Below, one piece after another: positions 59,515 through 64,000 of a stretch of DNA of 64,000 bases. The first letter of the stretch is position 1. Each line of letters starts with the position of its first letter. The position numbers and the translations under genes are program-made. The DNA is from Dyella lipolytica. Lineage in GTDB: Bacteria; Pseudomonadota; Gammaproteobacteria; Xanthomonadales; Rhodanobacteraceae. Location: the NCBI RefSeq assembly GCF_030160075.1, contig NZ_BSNQ01000003.1, positions 924,625 through 988,624 on the forward strand, written 5' to 3'. The notes beneath the pieces are model-generated. The model saw only the letters and a list, made by a program, of their open reading frames with translations, had not been told where the DNA came from and did not search any database.

Positions 59515-59802
59515 ATGAGCACTCTCGTTACCAAGTCTCGCAACAGCTTCGCCGCCGCCGCCGCCGTCGTCGCGCTGGCCCTCGCATCGGTGGCCACGGC
59601 GCACGCAGCCGATCAGTCCGTGCAGAAGGAACAGCCGGGCCGCTGCTACGGCGTCAACTCGTGCAAGGGCCAAAGCCTCTGCGCCACGGCCAAGCACGAC
59701 TGCAAAGGCCTCAACGGTTGCAAAGGCCAGGGCGTCGTCGTGAAGACACCAAGCGCGTGCGTCGCCGCCGGCGGCACGCTGACCGAACCGCAAGGCAAGT
59801 AA
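59515..59802 (+). CDS. bufA2: Bufferin precursor peptide, BufA2 type
   Basis: 95 residues. Sec signal to about residue 31, then six cysteines (44, 50, 56, 63, 69, 82) in GRCYGVNSCKGQSLC, HDCKGLNGCKGQG and SACVAAGG, the same spacing as the precursor at 32520 apart from one residue. Preceded by AGGAAA. Shares a transcription unit with a BufA1-type precursor, so this locus makes two bufferins with one maturation pair. Confidence 0.92.
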   Translation: MSTLVTKSRNSFAAAAAVVALALASVATAHAADQSVQKEQPGRCYGVNSCKGQSLCATAKHDCKGLNGCKGQGVVVKTPSACVAAGGTLTEPQGK

Positions 59803-59809
59803 TCGATCC

Positions 59810-59838
59810 GGCTGGACCTGCGCGGTGCGGGTCCAGCC
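59810..59838 (+). terminator. Intercistronic hairpin between bufA2 and bufB
   Basis: Perfect 9-bp stem GGCTGGACC / GGTCCAGCC with an 11-nt loop and a short TTTC tail, seven bases after the bufA2 stop. Unrelated in sequence to the hairpin at 32801 but at the same place. Confidence 0.7.
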
Positions 59839-59866
59839 TTTCACTGTTCTATTCGGGAGCCACGCG

Positions 59867-60718
59867 ATGTCCACGTCACTACCCACGTTTGCAGGTTATG
59901 GACTCGGCTTGCGCCGGGAGCACTACCGCGACTTCCTCGACACCCGTGTGCGCGCCGACTTTGTCGAGGTCATCTCAGAGAACTTCATGGTCGAAGGCGG
60001 CCAGCCGCGTCATATTCTTCGCCGGATACGCGAACGTTACCCGGTGGTGCTGCACGGCGTGTCGATGTCGATCGGTTCCGCGGATGGCCTGAAGACAGAG
60101 TATCTGCGCAAGTTGAAATCGCTGGCGGACGAGATCGAACCGCTTTTTGTCTCCGATCATTTGAGCTGGTCTCGCATCGATCGCTTCAATTCGCACGATC
60201 TGCTGCCAGTGCCCTACACCGAAGAGGCGCTGGACATCGTCTGCGCCAATATCCACAGGGCGCAGGAGGTGTTGGGCCGCGCCATGCTGTTCGAAAATCC
60301 GTCCAGCTATATCGTCTTCGGCGATGCCGCGATGACCGAATGGGAATTTCTCGACGCAATGAGCAAGCGCACCGGCTGCGGCCTGCTGCTCGACGTCAAC
60401 AACATTTTCGTGAGCGCCACCAATCACGGTTTCGACGCGCACGCCTACCTTCGTGGCATTCCAGCCGACCGCGTGCGGCAGATCCATCTCGCCGGACACA
60501 GCGCGGGTAGCGAGTTGCTGATCGACACGCACGATAGCCCCGTTAGCGACGAGGTCTGGGCGCTCTACGCGAAAGCCATCGCGCTAACTGGGCCCGTTGC
60601 GACCATGATCGAGCGCGACGGCAACATTCCGCCGCTCAAAGATCTACTCGACGAACTGGCGATCGCGCGGAGCATCGGCGATATCGATGCGTGGGCGCGC
60701 AAGGCGATGGCGGCATGA
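59867..60718 (+). CDS. bufB: BufB, DUF692/MNIO multinuclear iron oxidase
   Basis: 283 residues from the ATG with GGGAG eight bases upstream, the same length as the BufB at 32850. Ligand motifs FVEVISENFM, LHGVSMSIGSADG, SDHLSW, HDLLPVPYT, FENPSSYI, LDVNNIFVS, IHLAGH, DTHDSPV and ERDGNIPP are all present. Likely modifies cysteines of BufA1 and BufA2 encoded upstream. Overlaps bufC by 4 bp. Confidence 0.94.
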   Translation: MSTSLPTFAGYGLGLRREHYRDFLDTRVRADFVEVISENFMVEGGQPRHILRRIRERYPVVLHGVSMSIGSADGLKTEYLRKLKSLADEIEPLFVSDHLSWSRIDRFNSHDLLPVPYTEEALDIVCANIHRAQEVLGRAMLFENPSSYIVFGDAAMTEWEFLDAMSKRTGCGLLLDVNNIFVSATNHGFDAHAYLRGIPADRVRQIHLAGHSAGSELLIDTHDSPVSDEVWALYAKAIALTGPVATMIERDGNIPPLKDLLDELAIARSIGDIDAWARKAMAA

Positions 60719-61464
60719 ACCTCGCAGATATGCAACGCGATTTTCGGTCCTGGCTCGTGACCGCATCGGACGATGCGGCATCGCGCCTGAGTGGCGGCTC
60801 CAGCGCCGGGTTGAACGTCTATCAGAACAACTATCGCGTCCAGCTGATCAGTTGCCTGGAAGCGAGCTACCCGCACGTCCGTATGTGGCTCGGCGAAGAA
60901 GCGTTTCTGACGACGGCTATCGCCCATATCGACAGCCATCCACCGCATGCGTGGACACTCGACGCCTACGGCGACGACTTCGACGGCACGCTGGCGTCGC
61001 TCTACCCCGATAACCCGGATGTGCGCGAGCTGGCGCGCATCGAGCTCGCACTTGCGTACGCGTTTGTAGCGGCCGATGGCGATGCGCTGACGTCGGACGC
61101 GCTAGCGCAGACCGATTGGGATGCGGCCGGGTTACGTCTCGCACCGTCGCTCAAGATATTGGCGGCGACGACCAATGCAGCCGATATCTGGTCGGCCTTT
61201 CAACGAAACGAAGCGCTGCCCGAAAGCGAGATGCTCGCGGAAACCGCCGGCGTGATCGTGTGGCGACAGCAGTTCACTGTCTTTTTGGAAGCGGTGGATG
61301 CGCTGGAATATGCCGCGATTTTGCTGATTCAGAAAGACGGAAGCTTTGCCGGGCTTTGCGACATGCTCGTGGAAAGGCTCGGCGAGCAAGAAGGCATCGC
61401 CAAGGCCGGTGCGCTGCTGGTGAGCTGGATCAGCAAGGAGTGGCTGGCGGAGACGGCAGCTTAG
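60715..61464 (+). CDS. bufC: BufC, DUF2063 partner of the MNIO
   Basis: 249 residues, same length as the first BufC. N-terminal DUF2063 part (LADMQRDFRSWLVTA, GLNVYQNNYRVQLISCLEASYPHVRMWLGEEAF) and C-terminal winged-helix-like part (AAILLIQKDGSFAGLCDMLVERLG). Probably recruits the precursor peptides. Start overlaps bufB stop (ATGA). Last gene of the operon; it converges with a GlxA-like regulator after 32 bp. Confidence 0.93.
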   Translation: MNLADMQRDFRSWLVTASDDAASRLSGGSSAGLNVYQNNYRVQLISCLEASYPHVRMWLGEEAFLTTAIAHIDSHPPHAWTLDAYGDDFDGTLASLYPDNPDVRELARIELALAYAFVAADGDALTSDALAQTDWDAAGLRLAPSLKILAATTNAADIWSAFQRNEALPESEMLAETAGVIVWRQQFTVFLEAVDALEYAAILLIQKDGSFAGLCDMLVERLGEQEGIAKAGALLVSWISKEWLAETAA

Positions 61465-61496
61465 CCAAGGTGATGGCTGAGCGCTGTCGCCGATAT

Positions 61497-62459
61497 CTAC
61501 GCATCGTTTGACGAAGCTGCAAGTTCGTCACTGCGCAAGTTGCGCCGCATCGCTTGCGGCGGCTGACCGAACGCTCGCAAAAACGCCCTGCGCATGCGTT
61601 CGCGATCGGCGAAGCCCGATTCTCGCGCGACGACTTCGATCGGGTGGCGCGTCTGCTCCATCATCAGACGCGCCGCTTCAAGGCGCAGATTTTCCACCGC
61701 CTTCGCAGGCGACTGACCCGTTTCCGCGCGAAACGTGCGGCTGAATTGACGCGGGCTGAGATTCGCCGCGGCGGCAAGTTCCTCCACCGATAGCGGCGAG
61801 CGCAGGTGACTCTTCGCGTACGTCAGCGCAATTTGTATACGATCCGATTTCGGTTCGAGTTCCAGCAAGGCGGAGAACTGCGACTGCCCGCCGGAGCGCC
61901 GGTGATACAGCACGAGTTTCTGCGCCACCTTGTGCGCAACCTCCGCACCGAGATCCTTCTCGACCATCGCCAGCGCGAGATCGATGCCGGCGCTCATGCC
62001 GGCCGACGTCCAGATCGGCCCGTCGGTGATGAAGATGCGATCCTCTTCCATCTTCACCTTGGGAAAACTGTTCTGCAGTTGTCGCGCCAACAACCAATGC
62101 GTGGTGGCGCGGCGGCCATCAAGCAGACCGGCTTCGGCGAGAACAAAGGCGCCGGTGCAGATCGCCGCGACGCGGCGCGACCATTGCGGTGCTTCGCGCA
62201 CGAAGTCGAGCAGCGCCGGCGTCGTCTCCGGCACGCCCACGCCACCGGCAACCAGCAAGGTATCGAACGACTGCCGCTCGAGGGGCCGCGTTTCCATGCT
62301 CATGCCGAGCGAACTGGCGATCGGACCGCCCGTTTCGGAGTAATAGCCGACGTCGTACACGGCGTCGTCCACCGTGATGTTGGCGAATTCGAACGCGGAC
62401 GCGGCGGCCAGGCACATGACCTGGAAGCCTGGGAAAACCACGAATCCGACGCGTTGCAT
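61497..62459 (-). CDS. GlxA-family AraC-type regulator
   Basis: 320 residues. DJ-1/PfpI-like domain at about 1-185 with CTGAFVLAEAGLLDG at the nucleophile position, then AraC helix-turn-helix at about 215-310 (SVEELAAAANLSPRQFSRTFRAETGQSPAKAVENLR; IEVVARESGFADRERMRRAFLRAFGQPPQ). Second GlxA-like gene in the window (compare 29297). Divergent from an SDR gene (122 bp), its probable target. GGAGG lies before the ATG. Confidence 0.93.
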   Translation of the reverse strand: MQRVGFVVFPGFQVMCLAAASAFEFANITVDDAVYDVGYYSETGGPIASSLGMSMETRPLERQSFDTLLVAGGVGVPETTPALLDFVREAPQWSRRVAAICTGAFVLAEAGLLDGRRATTHWLLARQLQNSFPKVKMEEDRIFITDGPIWTSAGMSAGIDLALAMVEKDLGAEVAHKVAQKLVLYHRRSGGQSQFSALLELEPKSDRIQIALTYAKSHLRSPLSVEELAAAANLSPRQFSRTFRAETGQSPAKAVENLRLEAARLMMEQTRHPIEVVARESGFADRERMRRAFLRAFGQPPQAMRRNLRSDELAASSNDA

Positions 62460-62581
62460 GGCAGCCTCCGGTAGATGACCTAAAAGGTGGCATCTACGAC
62501 ATTTAAGTCTAGGTGCGGCCCGCGTACAACTATCTCAAGGCATCGACATACCGCCGGTGCTTCCTCATCGGAGATAGCGAC

Positions 62582-63382
62582 ATGAACACCTCATCCAAGG
62601 GCACTGCCCTGATCACCGGCGCTTCCAGCGGCATCGGCGCCATCTACGCCGACCGTCTGGCGCGCCGCGGCTACGACCTTATTTTGGTAGCGCGCAACCG
62701 CGAACGTCTTGATCAGCTGGCTCGCCGTTTGTCGGATGCCACGGGCCGCGCCATCCAGGTCTTTCCAGCCGACTTGAACAACGCCGCCGATCTGGCCGCG
62801 GTGGAAAATCTTCTGCGTACCGACAAGAGCATCACGACGCTGGTCAACAACGCCGGCTTCGGCGCCGCCACGCCGCTGCTGCAATCTGACGTGGCGAAGA
62901 TGGACGAGATGATTTCGCTCAACGTGAGCGCACTCACCCGCCTCACCTACGCTGCTGCGCCCGGCCTCGTGGAACGCGGCCATGGCGCGATCATCAACAT
63001 CGCATCGATCGTGGCCATCGCACCGGAACTTCTCAACGGCGTGTACTCGGGAAGCAAGGCATTCGTGCTCGCTTTTACCCAGTCGCTTCATCACGAACTT
63101 GCAGACAAAGGCGTGCGTGTGCAGGCGGTGCTTCCCGGCGCCACGGCTACGGAATTTTGGGATGTCGCAGGCGTACCGATAAGCCATCTGCCTGCGCAGA
63201 TTGTGATGCCCGCTGAAGACATGGTGGATGCCGCGTTGGCCGGACTCGATCAGGGCGAACTGGTGACGATTCCGGCGCTGCCCGAAGCAGCCGACTGGCA
63301 GGCATACGAAGATGCGCGGCAGAAGATGTCGCCCAATCTCTCGCGTTCGCAACCGGCGGCACGCTATCGCATCGCCGGTTGA
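62582..63382 (+). CDS. Classical short-chain dehydrogenase/reductase
   Basis: 266 residues from the ATG with GGAG eight bases upstream. NAD(P) motif TGASSGIG at about 12-19, NNAG in LVNNAGFGA, catalytic Ser in INIASIVAIAP and the YSGSK active-site motif, so a complete SDR. Substrate unknown. Probably controlled by the divergent GlxA-like regulator, a common pairing. Confidence 0.93.
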   Translation: MNTSSKGTALITGASSGIGAIYADRLARRGYDLILVARNRERLDQLARRLSDATGRAIQVFPADLNNAADLAAVENLLRTDKSITTLVNNAGFGAATPLLQSDVAKMDEMISLNVSALTRLTYAAAPGLVERGHGAIINIASIVAIAPELLNGVYSGSKAFVLAFTQSLHHELADKGVRVQAVLPGATATEFWDVAGVPISHLPAQIVMPAEDMVDAALAGLDQGELVTIPALPEAADWQAYEDARQKMSPNLSRSQPAARYRIAG

Positions 63383-63454
63383 TCGCTTTATATTATTGAA
63401 TTATATGTGATTATTAAGAGGCCTGATGGGTGGCAGAGTTCAGTAGGGAGCGAC

Positions 63455-63483
63455 ATGACACACGGCCTGCGGCCCTGTGTCAT
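63455..63483. terminator. Long hairpin after the SDR gene
   Basis: ATGACACA / TGTGTCAT and GGCC / GGCC pair around a TGC loop with one C-C mismatch, about 70 bp after the SDR stop. Candidate terminator or leader structure ahead of the epimerase gene; no T-run follows. Confidence 0.5.
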
Positions 63484-63656
63484 CCTTGAATAACAGCCAT
63501 GGCTCAAAGTAAGTTGCCGCGCTGTGAGGGGAAAACCGTGCGCTCTGTCCTTGGCTCCACTATGCCTACTGTCAATGGCGGGATTCACTAGCTGCATCTA
63601 TCCAACGTCGTTGCGTCGGCATTTGCTGTCCATGTTTTCCGACAAGGAATGCAACC

Positions 63657-64000
63657 ATGAAGGTATTGGTTACCGGTACCGCCGGATTCATCGGGTCCCA
63701 TGTCGCCACCCGTCTGCTTGACCGCGGCGACGAAGTGATCGGCGTCGACAATCTCAACGACTATTACGATGTGACGTTGAAGAAGGCGCGCCTGGCGCGT
63801 TTCGCCGAACGTCCCAACTACACGCACATTCACGCGGACTTGGCAGACCGGCCGGCGATCGAGCGCGCTTTTGCCACCCATAAGCCGCAGCGCGTTATCA
63901 ACCTCGCTGCGCAAGCCGGTGTCCGTTACGCCGCCGAAAACCCGCATGTGTATGTAAGCAGTAATGTCACCGGTTTTCTGCACATCCTGGAGGGATGCCG
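63657..64000 (+). CDS. NAD-dependent sugar-nucleotide epimerase, 5' part
   Basis: The first 114 residues are in the window; the gene continues past the end. AAGGA precedes the ATG. Rossmann motif GTAGFIGSHVA at about 7-17, then VDNLNDYYDVTLKKARL, a motif typical of UDP-glucuronate 4-epimerases, and INLAAQAGVRYAAENPHVYVSSNVTG. It probably makes UDP-galacturonate for surface polysaccharide, but a related epimerase cannot be excluded from this fragment. Confidence 0.9.
   Translation, partial: MKVLVTGTAGFIGSHVATRLLDRGDEVIGVDNLNDYYDVTLKKARLARFAERPNYTHIHADLADRPAIERAFATHKPQRVINLAAQAGVRYAAENPHVYVSSNVTGFLHILEGC

Noticed and set aside
1-64000. CRISPR arrays, tRNA and rRNA genes
   Set aside because: No regularly spaced repeats or cloverleaf-like sequences ending in CCA were noticed; a covariance-model search would settle it.

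Overview
The window looks like a chromosomal segment of a gammaproteobacterium of the Lysobacterales (Xanthomonadales), most likely a Dyella-, Luteibacter- or Rhodanobacter-like member of the Rhodanobacteraceae. This placement is inference, from moderately high GC by eye, the gene families present, a dif site almost identical to that of E. coli, and a broken ppk1 fragment resembling my recollection of Xanthomonadales enzymes. I saw no rRNA, tRNA, CRISPR array, transposase or phage gene. The content is mostly accessory: regulators, secreted hydrolases, redox proteins and metal/stress genes, as expected near a replication terminus. A 28-bp dif-like site lies at 53053-53080. Octamers of the FtsK-orienting type (GGGNAGGG) point toward it from both sides: ten of the eleven found to its left and all four found to its right.

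Layout. 41-5890: two tandem winged-helix/STAND-ATPase regulators. 6145-8688: secreted proteins, including an Asp-nucleophile alpha/beta hydrolase. 8796-10722: NmrA-like reductase divergent from its LysR regulator. 10933-13078: DoxX-like protein, a shortened NarL-type sensor kinase and its response regulator. 13362-20942: a co-directional cluster (chloroperoxidase-like hydrolase, isochorismatase-like hydrolase, XapX, amidohydrolase, DoxX, two-domain VOC protein, outer-membrane porin, DUF1275) that looks like a detoxification or catabolic operon. 21292-23726: MocR regulator divergent from an EamA exporter. 23786-31248: ArsR/SRPBCC pair, DipZ-like redox protein, small secreted hydrolase, monooxygenase and GlxA-like regulator. 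32520-34447: first bufferin locus (bufA2-bufB-bufC). 34463-40343: hydrolase, YkgJ-like protein, MsrB, MmyB-type regulator, SDR, propeller lipoprotein, DUF1801 protein. 40352-40700: ppk1 relic. 40833-52881: two DYPGA-repeat secreted proteins, VOC, MBL-fold/LysR pair, DUF2252, LytTR/LytS two-component system, AraC regulator, second small secreted hydrolase. 53053: dif. 53250-54381: an unassigned three-gene set. 54493-61464: an OmpR-type two-component system with a thioredoxin, divergent from ohr-bufA1-bufD-hydrolase-bufA2-bufB-bufC. 61497-64000: GlxA-like regulator, SDR, start of a sugar-nucleotide epimerase.

How the genes may work together. The strongest functional unit is 54493-61464. A thioredoxin-like protein, response regulator and kinase are transcribed away from an organic-hydroperoxide resistance gene followed by two different bufferin precursors and one MNIO/BufC maturation pair. 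Bufferins are copper-binding modified peptides, so this reads as a copper/thiol/peroxide stress module. The shared intergenic region carries GTATC-type direct repeats on a 10-bp grid. The same architecture occurs upstream of the hydrolase at 7207, with an identical 93-bp internal spacing, so the two promoters probably share a regulator. Both bufA2 genes are separated from bufB by a hairpin of unrelated sequence but equal position, which could give high precursor and low enzyme expression. A dispersed repeat (consensus roughly GATTAG-N5-GTTATCG-N-GGGTAGGG) occurs at least six times, always on the + strand left of dif, and some copies contain the octamer itself.
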